Notes under the pieces: generated by a model
Databases searched by the model: none
What the model was told of the DNA's origin: nothing
The model's input: the letters and a program-made list of their open reading frames with translations, nothing else
Translations under genes and position numbers: made by a program
Shown here: positions 1 through 12,305 of the stretch, one piece after another
Layout: the number at the start of each line of letters is the position of its first letter
Numbering within the stretch: the stretch's first letter is position 1
From: Cardinalis cardinalis
Taxonomy: Eukaryota > Chordata > Aves > Passeriformes > Cardinalidae
Direction of reading: 5' to 3'
Assembly (NCBI GenBank): GCA_014549065.1
Contig: JACDOX010000052.1
Span: 806,001 to 870,000 of the forward strand
DNA length: 64,000 nt

Positions 1-2225
1 TTTGTCTTGTATGTAAGTGGGTACAAAGAATAAACTTGATTTCTTATTCCTTCTCCACTAAATCAGTTCTTAAATCCCACAACACCAAGTGATGGCACTT
101 GAGAAAGCCCTTGAGAAAGGAATGGTATGTTTTATTTTTACTCTGTGTTCCATTTTCTTTGATGTTTTCCTTGTTCTTTGAGAGTATTCAGTATCACCAA
201 AACCTGGGTCAAACGTAAAAAAACCCAATCATAACAATGATTGCACATCAAAAAATGCATGAATGACATCCAGATTGCAAAATGATCTGGCACCAAAAGA
301 TTTGGATTGGAATTGGATTTGCTGCATAGGAAAACCACCAGAATTAACCTAACATAAATATTTGTTTCTGCTACTAAGAAAACAGAGTATGTTTAATATA
401 AATAATAAATGATATTGAATAAGTTATAATCCATATTTACTATATGTTACATTTTTCATTTCAGAAAAGATCTTGAAGCTCAGCACAATGATATGCAGTA
501 AACAGAACACACTCATCTCACTTAAGTTGTGAATCAAAACAAAAATTCTGTGGGAGTACACCATGCCTCATAATGATAAAACCATGATACAGCCTCAGAT
601 ACATGATTATTTGCATGCTATTTCCCATTCTGTAAAGTGAATTCTATTGAATAAAACATGGTGTAAAATGTTTTTCAGGCAACAAGAAATTGCAGAGTTT
701 CTGGACTGCATATGAAGGAAGCCATTCTGCTTTCAAGGACAAAAACTACTGAAAATACATTATATTTGCACCTTTAAAGGAAAGGGGAACATCCTCTCCT
801 TGATATAGAACCTAATAGTTTGGCATCATGCTCTGGTGTCAGTTTCTATGTATACAGAAAAGCATTTAGTATATAATCATTAAATTCTACAGCCCTTCAG
901 GCCCTAATACAGGAGCTGTAGTACAGAATATAGTTTTAATGTACTTTTTTTTCTGTGTCTACTTAGTCAGTCTTATATATCTTCATCTGGAAAATAAGCA
1001 TATGCAAAACATTTTTTTTGTCTCCAAGCAATTCTATTCTTTATGGATCGTGATTGGAGTGCAGCCAGAAAACTCTTTGTAGGCAGACAGGTCTGTGGAC
1101 AGCGCTGGCTGTGTCACTTTTAAAATCTGTCCTCCAGGACAATATCCTTCCAGAGGATATTCTTTAGAAACAATGCTTTAGTAAAAACACAGATTTCAAC
1201 CTCATGAAGTTGAAGAGCATCCGTTCAATATGCTGCTGGACAGTACCACTTCCAAATACAATTATTTTTACCTCTTTTCAACAAGTAATTGCAGTAAGCT
1301 GGAGAAATNCTAAAACATTCCTTTTCCTGTTCAGAAATTAGGCCTACACTTGGCATGTTCAGTCACCTTGTATTCTCTGGATGAAGTTGAGAATCAGTCC
1401 TCATGCATGCATTCAGGATAAACTATAATTTTCTGCCACTTAAATAAGATGCTAAACCATTTTTTTATTGTCTGGCATGCCATACCACAGCAAAGAGAGA
1501 TAAGGAGCTCAGTTCTGTTTTCTTGTAATCAAAAACTTTGGCAGAAAACAAGCTGCTGCAGCATATTGGGCATAGACAGCTGAGAGCCTCTATTGACTTT
1601 CATCTCTTGCTAGTGAAAACAGTAGGCAAAAAAAGTAGGCAAAAAAAGGAACAATACATATGCATTGTCAGACCTCAGAATAAGTGCAGAACTGCAAATG
1701 AAGATTGCTTTATCTTTGTGTTTATAACTATTATGTTTGCTTTGGAAATAATTCTGAACTGATAAATATAGCCACATATTTATTCCTATGTTGCAGTATC
1801 ACTTTTGGAAGTGAAACTTCTTTAAAGAAGTCTCTATGGGAAAAAAAATTATACCTGAAACAAATAGATTATTCAGTTAATTTACCTAATTTTTAAGCAT
1901 TTCTTTACAGTTCAATACTATTTGGTGATTGTGGACAAATACATGTAAGCATGTGAGATATTAAGGAGGAACAAATTCAGTCTCATACTAAATTTTTGAA
2001 GTCAGATAGAGTTCTTTGACATCAGACTCATAAATCAGCAATTGACCCAGAAGTACCATGATATCACTTTGGCCAGGAGCTGAGTTTAGTGCAAATGGGC
2101 TAAGTATGGAGAGCCAGGGTGAACGGGAGAATGCAAACAAGAACAGAGAATAAGGTGTCTTTGTGTGAACCATAGGTCAAGAATTACCCAAAGAGTTAAA
2201 ACTGAAACTGCTGGAAAGGTAGATC
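1..2225. other. AT-rich non-coding DNA, no gene recognised
   Basis: No repeat family or coding exon is recognisable here. Open frames are below 80 codons and have AT-driven composition (rich in Lys, Asn, Ile and Phe). The only structure I can point to is a short perfect tandem duplication at 1622-1647, listed separately. Confidence 0.6.
1622..1647. repeat. Two-copy 13-bp perfect tandem duplication
   Basis: The unit GTAGGCAAAAAAA occurs twice head to tail, at 1622-1634 and 1635-1647, with no mismatch. It is too short to assign a source; slippage at the A-run is the simplest explanation. Confidence 0.9.
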
Positions 2226-2464
2226 ACAGAATCATTAAGAACCAACCTGGCTGGTGATTTGGGCTGACCCTTGGTTTGAAAGGCCTTCTGAGAAAGAGGC
2301 TGAAGGAACGTGGTTACCTGGGCATGGAATGTGGCATGAGGAAGGCAGACCCATGGGGTGTCAGAGGCAGGGGGGCTGCCAGGGCCAGACACGGAACCTG
2401 GTCAGAGCGTGGCCTTGCGGTCACTGGGAAGGTGTCAGCAGATAGTGCATGTCCAGGTGGGGCA
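2226..2464. other. GC-richer unclassified block left of an LTR
   Basis: Base composition shifts sharply from the AT-rich surroundings to G-rich sequence with G-runs (around 2345-2400). At 2226-2238 the plus strand reads ACAGAATCATTAA, which resembles the reverse complement of a CR1 3' end, but nothing to its right looks like CR1. It could be internal sequence of the endogenous retrovirus whose minus-strand LTR starts at about 2465, or a separate repeat. Two overlapping short open frames here (63 and 111 codons) have no recognisable domain and are probably chance frames in GC-rich DNA. Confidence 0.35.
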
Positions 2465-3101
2465 GGAGTTGATGAGGGAGGCTTTTTACTGATACAGACT
2501 CTACTCCCTACTGCGGAGGTACCAGTTGTGGGTTTCTCGCGGTCTGGACTGAAGGCACTCGAGACAGTGATTCATGTTCAGACTCAGGTGTTTATTGTTT
2601 CTTATCAGTAAAACAGTCTCANTACTGTGAGTTTGGCAGCTTTTCATTAGAGGGGACAAAATGGCTAACTATCTCTTGTTGCAAGGTCTTTTAAGACTAA
2701 ACTATCCAATTAAGAACTGACACCTAGATTATTTTCCCTTTTAACCCAATAACTGATCCCAAAGAGCTCACAATGAGGACTTTTCTGCCCAATTACCAAA
2801 TGCCAACTAAATCCAAGAAGAAGAAGGAAGAAGGAGCATGAAGAAAGAACCCAGGATGACACCCTGTGCCCTCCATCTTGCTTCCATCCACAACACACTA
2901 AAAATCTCAAAACCTAAACTTCTCACCAAGTGATACANNCACACTGCTCTCTATAATCTATTACACACTTTTATGGATCCTAGTCTATCCTGAAGTCTAG
3001 GAACCTTTCCTCATGAATGAGAGTCAAAGTCAGCTGTCCCCTGGGGGTCAGGACACCCCAGAGCAGACAGAGAAATATTCCCAGTGCCCTGGGTTTCCAC
3101 A
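2465..3101 (-). mobile_element. Solo LTR of an avian endogenous retrovirus, minus orientation
   Basis: Read on the minus strand, the element starts near 3101 with TGTGGAAACCC. It runs through a U3-like region that includes the block at about 3060-3015 about the 'ccccaggggacagctga' core, and reaches an AATAAA polyadenylation signal (2596-2591). It then ends in a U5-like region (about 2580-2465) with the CGAGTGCCTTCAGTCC block. The order and motifs match a solo LTR common in passerine genomes. I recognise it from memory of such sequences and cannot give a database name. No gag, pol or env sequence is attached, so this is a solo LTR left by recombination. The right boundary is fairly firm. The left boundary is approximate, because no clear target-site duplication could be read. 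Confidence 0.6.
2591..2596 (-). promoter_or_regulatory. LTR polyadenylation signal (AATAAA on minus strand)
   Basis: TTTATT on the plus strand is AATAAA on the minus strand. It sits where the R/U5 junction signal is expected in the minus-oriented LTR, about 500 bp from that LTR's 5' end. Its activity is inferred from position only. Confidence 0.5.
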
Positions 3102-4910
3102 TCCTACTTGTCTGCTTAGTGACAGTCATATTATTTGATGTTCAGATCTTCAACTCTTGCTCAGACAAAATTAATTCTAGTTCATAGAAGTAATTTAAAA
3201 TAGCCTGGCTATTTTTTTAAAATTCTTTCTGGTTTTCAGATTCCTGTGAAATGAGAAGCAGAAATTATGAAATGCTTTGGTATGCAGTATTTTTGTGCTG
3301 CTGATATTCTACAGCAATGAGATTCCTTCACAATCAGAAAATTACTTCCAGATTAAAAATACAATAGTTAGCAGTTTTCAAACTGTTATTTTTCAAAGGG
3401 AGTTGAAATCTCCTTGAAGGTTTTAGAGAACTGTATTTGCATCAGTGAAGAAAAACAAAACTTTACTATAAACATTTTCAGAAACAGACTGAATTTTTTA
3501 TATCCTCAAATGAAGTAGCTTACTTTTGCTAAATTTACACTTGAATACTGGAATATCATACTAAGTATAAACATCCTTATCACAGCATCAGGACATTTTG
3601 AGCCTGATACAGTACATCTTTTCTTGATTTTGAAAGGAAAATAACATCTGCTACATCCTTATAATGGTTTTCTGGGAATTGCCATGTTAGCTTAAAGCAT
3701 CGTGGTTTCAATTAATTCGTATTTCCTTGTTTAAAACAAGAACAAAAACAAACCTCTTTGTTATCTCAAATAACTGAATGCTGTGTAACTACACAAATTT
3801 TAACTATGCACTTGTGTAAGTGCTACTTGAAAAGCAGATATGTTAGAAAATACAAATCCACTGGAAGAGACTGTTCTTACGGCATTAAAACTTATCATAG
3901 GTTTCAGACAAAAATGTTCAGGTAATTTCACATCCATCACTGTGGCTCTGGCTGCTTTTTACTTTTTTCAGGTGATTAGTGTGTACCAGAGATATCTTAT
4001 GGGTCCACCAGCCTGTTTNGAATAGTTGCATTAGGATACATGGTTTAGAAGAAGACGTGATGTTTGATACGTGTATGAGGTCAANGGCCCTTACACCTAT
4101 CTGGCATTCACAGTAGTTGAATTAGAATGCTACAGAGTGAATTCTGCCAGTTCCATTGGGTTTTCATTCACAGATAATTTACTTTACCTCAGTTTCAGTG
4201 GTATTTGAATATACAGAATATTTATTTCTGAGTTATATTTTTTTCTAAAACTTGCATTAGAAACTTACATNAATTTATTTTGTGCATACCCAAATGTGCT
4301 TGATTTGTGGCAGCATTTCCCATGTCTTTTCCAGCGACAGCTTTCAGTACTCTGAATTTGTCTTCAGCTGTCAGCACTTCTGTCTTTTCCTGATATAAGA
4401 TTTCAAATAGAAACAACATAAAGTTTGTATGGAGATGCAAAGTCGGGTCCATGAAAATATTTGGCTCTTGTCAAGGATTATTAGAGTGTAGAATTACTGT
4501 TTAACGTATTGTTAGAAAGCCATTATGTATAAAAATGTTTTACAGTCTTTGCTTTATCTTATGAAGCCATATTTTATATGTGTTTATAACTACCTTTGCA
4601 GCAGAAAACTTGTGTCTGTTCTTGTTTGCATGGACACAGCCCACATGGCATACATTTGTGCCTTTTGCTGTCTCTCGTCTCCGATGATGAAGAGATGTGA
4701 AATCTTTCTTTTTATGCTGGAGTTGGTACCAGACACCAATTTTTCATCCTTTGCATGCTGTTATCTTTTCTCATGCTTCTTATCTTTTTTAGTTTCATTA
4801 TGTTAGCAAGAGAAATAGAGTTATATGTCATTACTTTTGAAAAGAAAGCTAAATCATATTTCAGTTGAGCTTGTTTATTTGACAAAGTGGGAGACATTTT
4901 TGGTTTTGTA
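3102..4910. other. AT-rich non-coding DNA, nothing recognised
   Basis: No repeat, exon or RNA gene is recognisable. Open frames are under 95 codons, and several are interrupted by ambiguous bases. Confidence 0.55.
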
Positions 4911-4930
4911 TGTTTGTTTGTTTGTTTGTT
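4911..4930. repeat. (TGTT)n microsatellite
   Basis: Five uninterrupted copies of TGTT lie about 30 bp before the start of a plus-strand LTR. Confidence 0.9.
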
Positions 4931-4962
4931 AGTTTCCTTTTTTCCTTTCTCCTGAATGAAAT

Positions 4963-5520
4963 TGTGCTGGTTTCAGCTGTGGTAGAGGTAATTTCTTTCA
5001 CAGTGGCTGGTATGGTTGTATGGTTCTGTNTTTTGGATTTGCGCTGAACACAGTGTTGACACCATAGAGATNTTTTTGTTCTTGCTGAGCAGGATTTACA
5101 CAGAGCCAAGGCCTTTTCTGCTCTTTGTACTGCCTCACTGGAAAGGAAGTTGGGAGTACATGGGACGTTGGGAGGAGACACAGCCAGGACAGGTGACCCA
5201 AACTGACCCAAGGGATATTCCAGACCATGTGACATCATGCTCAGTGCATAAAGCAAGGGNAAGAAGGAACAGTTGGAGTGTTGGTGTTGGTCTTCCCAAA
5301 TCACAGCTACCTGTGATGATGCCCCACTCTTTGGGGATGGCTGAACTCCTGCCTGCCCATGGGGAATGGTGAATTAATTTTTTCTTTGCTTTGCTTTTTC
5401 GTGTGGCTTTTACTTTTCCTACTAAATGGTCCATATCTCAACCCAGAAAAGTTCTGTATCTTTTTACCCTTCTGATTTTCCCACTAGTGGGGTATCAAGC
5501 AAGTGGCTGAATGTGAGTTT
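4963..5520 (+). mobile_element. Solo ERVL-type LTR, plus orientation
   Basis: The element begins TGTGCTGGTTTCAGCTG. It carries the landmarks of a widespread avian LTR family in order: the 'gaacacagtgttgacacca' block (5047-5065), the 'cacagccaggacaggtgac' block (5179-5197), the AAGGGATATTCCA motif, a CRE-like TGACATCA (5230-5237), a degraded TATA box (CATAAAG, 5247-5253), the 'tcttcccaaatcacagcta' block (about 5291-5309), the 'gatggctgaac' block (5336-5346), and a downstream 'tatctcaaccca' region. The 3' end is eroded after about 5515, so the terminal CA is not visible. No retroviral coding sequence adjoins it. It shares its middle block with the copies at 8203 and 40090 and is the least degraded of the three in the CRE/TATA area, apart from the TATA substitution. 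ERVL assignment is from memory of avian repeats. Confidence 0.8.
5230..5237 (+). promoter_or_regulatory. CRE-like site TGACATCA in LTR
   Basis: This is one base from the palindromic cAMP-response element TGACGTCA. It lies 9 bp upstream of the TATA-like CATAAAG in the plus-strand LTR. The related LTR at 40090 has TGATGTCA at the same place, so the ancestor very likely carried the intact palindrome. Whether any factor binds today is unknown. Confidence 0.5.
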
Positions 5521-8202
5521 TACATAAAAATGAAATTTTTGTTCATAGATTTATGTGTCTTTCTCTCCAAGAAAAATTGTCAATCATAAATATAACCCGT
5601 GATCTTAGAGAGGGAAAACCAAGATGCAATTGTCTCCTGGTCTCTGGTAGGATCTTCCAAAAAACAAATAAAAGCTGGTAACTAAACCAGCAATAAAACC
5701 TTTAAACAAACATATGATTTCTTTCCTGTAGTTGTAAGAATGAAGAGAACACACAATAACAGTTCTACAGAGTTGTTTTTTTTTTTTTTTCAAATCAGTG
5801 TGACTATACAGTTCTCTTGGAAAAACCCCTCATTTTACAGAAATATTCCTGGTTAACGTTTTACACATAAATATATATATATATACATATTTATATACAC
5901 ACATATATATACTTAAATGTATATATGATCCATAAAGTATGTATCTCTTGAAACTGCATAGAATATAATGTATATTTAGTATAAAACTCTGCATGATATG
6001 TAAAATATAATTTAAAATCAATGAAAAATTTTCTCAATGGAGAAAAATATGGAGCTGGATCTAAGCCAAATTGCTGAATTTAAATTTTGAAAATGGTGTG
6101 TGTACATGAGAAAGATTTGAAATTTATTTAAAAAAAATAGCTTTAGATATGTTAAATAACAAGGTAGACAAATAGCAATGATTATGATTGAAATATGATC
6201 TTCCTCAATTCACTGGCTGGATGCAAACAATACCAAAACCTAGCACTTATCAGACATGCAATTGAAAACCATTGGTTGATTAGATTTTTTATGAATTCTC
6301 TGATAGTCCTTATTTACATTTTTTTTTTTGCCATACTTGTGAATTAAGGAACTAGAATAGTAATTTTTAAGACTCTGTTTGAGCCTCTGAAATGTTTATA
6401 TATTTAATTGCTCTCTTTTTTTATTACTGTCAAGTTTAAACCAATTTTAGGGTTCAGATACAAAGTTAAAATTATGTTTTGCAGAAATTTCCAGAGGAAC
6501 TGTGAATGGTGGAGAAGCTAGACAAATCTCTGCATAGTACATAACCTATGTCAGGTATAGTTTTTAAGAAAGTATAAACAAATATGTATATATATACACT
6601 TTGCAGTAAGGGGAATTTTCTTTATTCAGGGTATTATTTTTTTTCTATTCATATATAAATATTTACACATTAAAAATTGTATCCTTAAAAATATTCTTTA
6701 TCTTAACCACAGAATATGAATATGTAGTTTTAGAACTACAGAATTTTTAATATAGACAACATATAATATTGTATATTAAAAGACATTTGAAATTTTTTAG
6801 TGAGTTTTTTAGTTACATCAAAGACTGCTTTCAGGAAGATGAGACTGATATTTCAGAAATATTTCTCTAGAAATAACCTTCTCCACTTTCACTAAGTTTT
6901 GCTACTAGACAGAGAATAGAAACACCAAATAATTGAAAGTCAATGAAAGGAAAGAATATATAGACAGACTATATTAAGATAATTTGGGGAAATTGATGTG
7001 AATAGATTCCAAGACTGAAAAGGAATAAAGTAGCTAGATCTCCACCTTGCTCTAAAGGAAGGAAGAAATCCTCCTTGTTAGTGATGTTACAGCTCTCCTG
7101 GAAGGATTTCAGGGTGGTGCAGCAAAACCTTCTCAATCCTGCCCTTCAAACACAGTCTCAGGAGCTGCACATGGGCAGTGTTTGCCTAACACCACCCAGA
7201 AGTGCAGCAGACACTTGGGAAGCCTTTGTGCAATATTTTAAACTGGTTTATCGAGGCTCAGCTGTGTTGGTTTGGACTGTGAATCTACAATATTGGTAAC
7301 TATACTGATCAGTCAGACTATAAAGCTGTTGAAACTTTAACTGGACTAACAGTAAATTATTAGTTTCACATGAGGTGTTTTCCTGTTTGGTTGTAGCAGG
7401 ACTTTTGAGTTTAACAATGTACATAAACAGAAGGACATAATTATTATAATCAGATTACAGAGTAAATATATTCAATTGAGATACATTATAAAATAAAAAG
7501 TAGTATACTTTTTCTGCTGTTGTTTTTCAAAGATATGTGTTGAATTTTAGCTACTCATTGCCATTAGCAACGATTGCTCCATAAAACTTACTAACTCTGA
7601 CTAGATATGTTTGTGAGTTGGGTGAGTCTTTTAATGTTATTTGAACACCTTCAGGAAATGCTCCAGTGTATGAATGCTTAGAAGCAAAGAAATACCATTT
7701 TGTAAGTTTTGGAAAGATTAAATGCCGAGAGTTTCATTAAGCAGAGGAAGGATCCCAGAGGAGCAGAAACCCATTTGTTTAAACAAAACTAGAAGGTGGA
7801 CTGCCAGGTTTGCCAGCTAAGCATTTGCACCTGGCTGACAATATGTTGATACAGATGGTATCTAATGCAACATTTGGCCATGTTGTGCATTGGCTGGAAT
7901 AAAATATTTTTCTTTGGGACATCAAGTTAATATTTTAGCTTCATTATATTTAGGATAAAACCCACAATGTTAAATAAATAACTTTACATAAAAGCTACAT
8001 CTAATCACATCTTGCCTTTACTAGAGAGCACAAAGAATCCATCCAGTCATGAAAAGTAGATATATGACTAAGGTTATCAACAATGACTAATTCACATATG
8101 AGGAAAGCCTTTGTTTTCCATTATATTTATTTATTACATTATTATAAAATAGAAAAAAGAAAAAACAACAGCAGACCTGTTTGCTTGTTTTTTAAATTTT
8201 CT
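5521..8202. other. AT-rich non-coding DNA with simple repeats
   Basis: No exon or transposon is recognised. A poly-T run ends at 5790, an AT-rich dinucleotide tract lies at 5870-5928, and further (TA)n-like stretches occur around 6580-6780. A mildly GC-richer stretch at 7060-7300 contains a 74-codon open frame with no recognisable domain; I do not call it a gene. Confidence 0.55.
5870..5928. repeat. AT/AC dinucleotide-rich microsatellite
   Basis: This is an alternating (AT)n tract with ACAC and TTTA interruptions: ten or so AT units first, then imperfect continuation. Confidence 0.8.
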
Positions 8203-8702
8203 AGGTCTGTCTGGGATACAGTTTATTTTCTTCATAGCAGCCTGTGTAGTGCTGTGTTTATGACAAAATGGTGTTGATAACAAACCAGTGTTTTATCCTG
8301 GTTTATTGCTGAACTGTTTTCACAGCACTAAGGGTTTCCATTTCTTATGTGTTTTGCCTTCTTCTCTTGCCTCTCTCCAGTGAGTAGGCTGAGGGGGCAA
8401 GAAGCTGGGAGGGACNCAGCTGTGAAGACTGACCCCATTTGACCAAAGGGATGATTAACATCATATGGCTCCACACTGAGGATGCTGCTTTTCCTAGATA
8501 GCCTTTGCTCAGACACTGCCTGGGTATCAGTCTGTGGGTGGTAAGTGGTAAATAGCTGCCTTTGCATCTTTTTTTTTCTTTACTTATAAAATTGTCCTTA
8601 TCTTGATCCATTTTTCTTTCTTGGTTTTTGCCTTTTTGATCCTCACCCTCTGTCATGCTAGACTGGTTGATACTTAGTTCACAAGGTTGAACCTACCACA
8701 CT
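8203..8702 (+). mobile_element. Old, diverged ERVL-type LTR, plus orientation
   Basis: This is the same family as the LTR at 4963 but far more decayed. It keeps the near-start block (8209-8235), the 'ggtgttgataacaaac' segment (8271-8286), the 'gctgggagggac' and 'tgaccaaaggg' blocks (8404-8450), a CRE-position remnant TAACATCA (8456-8463), and a terminal part resembling the family's 3' end up to about 8702. The TATA region and the following leader are largely lost. No coding sequence adjoins. Although it lies 2.7 kb from another same-strand LTR, the two differ too much to be the ends of one provirus. Confidence 0.72.
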
Positions 8703-11555
8703 AACCAGACCTTTACATATGTGCTGTACACAAATGTAAGACTTTCATGCCTTTTTTTTTTTNAATAAATTTGAAGGGTTTCTTAATTTTATTTTCATTT
8801 TACTGTAGTATTCTTACCTTTAAGCTTCCCATACTTTACACATCTTCCTGTCAGGTCAGCTCCAGGTTTCTAATTGCTCCATTTCTCTGAAGCCTTAAAT
8901 CCAATAGATAAAATTATCTGCCATTTACTATACAGTTATTTACACTGAATATTTTTTTTCAAATTTCTGAAATGTCACCTATGTATGCCAACAACTTAGT
9001 GGTCCTACTTCAAAGCAATTTAACTTTCTCTTCCTAAGGCAGCTTCTTCCCCTGAAGTAAACCCAGTGGACGCATAAGATACAGTTCTAATTGTTTAACA
9101 ACTGTTTGATATGTCAGATGTAAGATGAATCTTCTTTTGAACATTGATTCCCATGTTAACAGACAAGAATGTCAATAAATTAAGTCTTAGTTTTTCAACA
9201 TATAAATAAAGTTACCTAATAAGTGCTCATTTTCTTTTCTAGGATTTATTCTGGTTTGACAGGTAAGACTGTGAATATTCAATTATTTTAGCAATAAATT
9301 CTTGGTTTGATATGAAAAGTTAGTTTTCCCTTGTCCATAAATACAATTTTGAGTAAAGCAAACAGACTAGCTTAAAATACTGCTAAAGTGATTTACACCA
9401 GGAGATGTGTTCGTGCGTGACAAACATCTGAAAAACAGGCTAATAATATTTTCTCATTATCTCTTTCTTAATAGTTCATTGCTACTTGATTTTTCTTCTG
9501 ATTTTCATTAAAATGGAAAGTTTGGATTCATTTACTGAGACAAAGAGGTTCTTTGGGAGCTAAAAAGATTTCTCCTATGTTTGCAAAAGCTGATATACTG
9601 AGATTTTATATGTACATCACATATAAAATATCTATGTAAATCACATATCTTTTATACCACCCTCTTCTATACTGCTGTTGTATTCCAGCTGTTTCCATCT
9701 GCAAAATTTTTTTTGAAGCTTATTGTATTTTAAAGCTATGAAATGTACTATCAAAATTAATCCAGATACTTCTCTGCAACATTCAGAAAACTGGGTAAGG
9801 AGAGAGAAGAGACATAAACTACCCCCCTAGATATATCAAGTGCTATCACTATNGAACTAATGAGCTAGCTAAATGCATTAGTAATTACAGATCTGAAGGA
9901 AAACCTTGAAGACATATTNGGTATTTATATTTATTTCAGGATATTTCAGGAGCTGACAAACAGTTGCNTTACGATTGGAAAGAAAATTGGCAGAAAGCTG
10001 GGAGCACTTCAAAGTACTACGGAACTCAGAGAAGCTATGGCAGGAAGAATTAAAGTTTTGTTTTCAATTTCCTTACAAAATAGGTTTATACAAAAGGAAA
10101 TACCAGTGTAGCAGAAGTATATCTCCTCTCTGAACACAGTCAGTACAGCAGCTGATTGAGGAATCATCCTTCTATTTCTGTGCATGCAGTTTTGGAACAT
10201 CTGGGCTTACTACTACATTTGAAATAGACCAAGTATGGTTTTAACTATCTTATTTTGGAGCAATTACCTTTTATTTTATTTCTTGTTTTTTGTTTTTTTA
10301 ATGAAAAAAAATGGAAATGGCCAGACTGGAAAGAAATTTAGCTCTCTACTCCCCCCTCCTCTCCTCAGTTAATAGTAGAAAACCATTTACCTTGTGTTTG
10401 CAAGTCTCTGCATATCCTCGTCTTTTTACACAAACTACTGTTTCTCATGCTATCAGGGGCAAAATGTTTACTTTAAAAACAAACTGAATCTGTTAGGTTG
10501 GATACATGTTATAAAGTAATTCAGTAATTCAACAATTTTTTTCAAAAGTTCCATGAGACCTGACAAAGAGAGATAAAGATGAAGTTAATTGCAAAGGAAA
10601 AGTTTCTGTGTTAATATAAATTTGAACATGTAAAAAGATTTCCATGGAGTTGGATTCTCTACTGAAATTTTACTTACACATGGCAGGACTCCACAGAAGA
10701 CAAATTGATGTCTAAGCTTAAATCTGCACACAAGAGAATTTAACCAGCTCAGCAAAAGGAAAACCATTTAGTAGCATTTAATTCTCAACATAGCTCTGAC
10801 TAGAGATTGTTCCCAAGGCAGGTCACTTGTGATAATCTTGTTTTAGAGCGTAAGAGAATTCAATAGTATGGACAGGCCTATTCTATGTTCTTTATTTTTC
10901 TAGATGGATTTTTTTGTTAAGTTTGAGTAGAGTTTTTCATGTTCACTCATAATGAAAATTAAACCTGTCTAGCCTTATGTTTTGAGTTTTGCATGATCAG
11001 CTGGAGTCCCAGTCTATATTATGATTTTGCTAAGATCTTTGGATCTTAAAGATTTCCTAATTGTGCCGTTAATAACNGACTTCAATGTGTGTTTAGAATA
11101 TACTCTTAGATTTTTGATGTGATCCATGACAAATAGAATGGACTTCTGTTTTTTATTAAGATGATAATTACAGAGTACACTGCCTTGTCATTCATCTGAT
11201 ACAAAATTAATCTCTTTGACACAGTCTAATATTGACTTTATTATTTCCATGTTTAATATTGCCCATGTCTATTTACATGGCAACAATCATTCTTACTCAC
11301 ATAGCATCAACATTAAAACACAAACATTCATGCAAATTTGCCATACTCATTCAAAATNTTCCTGACTAAAAGGGCTTATTAAGAATAAATCAGTTCTTGT
11401 TTATAATGTAACATGAAAAAAAAATTAAAGAGCAATAGAAAGCGACCTGACATGAACGCCTTCTGGAAAAGCACTCTATGTAAAGTTTAAAGACCATTTA
11501 ACTTAGAGATGTGCTACAGCAATCCTGCACAAGCATTTGGTACATAAACTTAATG
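8703..11555. other. AT-rich non-coding DNA, nothing recognised
   Basis: No repeat family or exon can be identified. Poly-T and poly-A runs are scattered, and open frames are under 65 codons. Confidence 0.55.
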
Positions 11556-11609
11556 CATAATAGGTGAGTCTAGACTACTAGACATAATAGGTGAGTCTAC
11601 TCATCTAGA
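11556..11609. repeat. Imperfect two-copy 27-bp tandem duplication
   Basis: The unit beginning CATAATAGGTGAGTCTA occurs at 11556-11582 and 11583-11609. The first 17 bases are identical and both units end in CTAGA; the differences fall between. Confidence 0.85.
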
Positions 11610-11763
11610 CTTGTAGATATGAGAATATGTCATGGGAAACATTCTAGTTTGAGAATTTTTCCCAGTTTTTTTGAATGGTAAATCAACAAGATTTGGCAAG
11701 AAACTAACAAACTAACTGTAATTTGGGAAAAAGAATTTTGAAAATGAAAATGAAAGGCAAAAG

Positions 11764-12305
11764 GGCCAGCTGTGTCCTNGAGTGCATCAAGAAGAGGATT
11801 GCCAGCTGGTCAAGGGAGGTGATTGTTCCTCTCTACACTGCAGTGGTACTGCCCAAGTTCAGCCTTCAATTTTAAGTATTTNACTCTAAGAAGGACTTAC
11901 TAGAAGCTATTGAAGTGTGTCCAGAGGAGGATGACCAAGATGGTAAAAGGTCTCAAGGGCAAGACTTTTAGAAGGAGTGGCTGATGTCACTTGACTTGCT
12001 CAGCACAGAGAAGAGAGGGCTGAGGGACGACCTCATTGCAATCTATACCTTCTTCAAGGGTGTCAGCAGAGGGTAGGAATTGATCTCCTCCCTCTGGCAC
12101 CCAGCAGCAGGACACAAGCAAATGGAATTCAGCTGCATCAAGGAAAGCTCACATTGGCCATTGGGAAAAGGAGAGGTAGTCAGTCACTGGAATATGTCCC
12201 TCATCGAAGCAGTCATATTATCCAGCCTGTCAGATTTCAGGGAGAATCTGATTGTTCAGATTGCTCTCAGTCCTGTGCTTTAATTTTAGGTAGTCCTGCT
12301 ACCTA
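11764..12305 (+). mobile_element. CR1 LINE fragment (ORF2 C-terminus and 3' UTR), plus strand
   Basis: The sequence starts with a decayed copy of the CR1 ORF2 segment around 'gtgcatcaagaagag'. It continues through 'ctacactgcagtggtactg' and 'gtccagaggagg' blocks, then 'gagagggctgagggacgacctcattgcaatctatacc', given here only as landmarks at 12010-12049. It ends with a 3'-UTR-like part that includes CTGTCAGATTTCAGGGAG (12228-12245). The last part resembles the CR1 subfamily whose 3' UTR has the 'ctcag...gtgctttaattttaggtagtcctgc' region. The 3' terminal repeat is missing. Several indels and stop codons show it is dead, and it is clearly older than the copy at 31330. Confidence 0.8.

Noticed and set aside
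4963..8702. A provirus bounded by two LTRs
   Set aside because: The LTRs differ far too much in age and no retroviral coding remnant lies between them.
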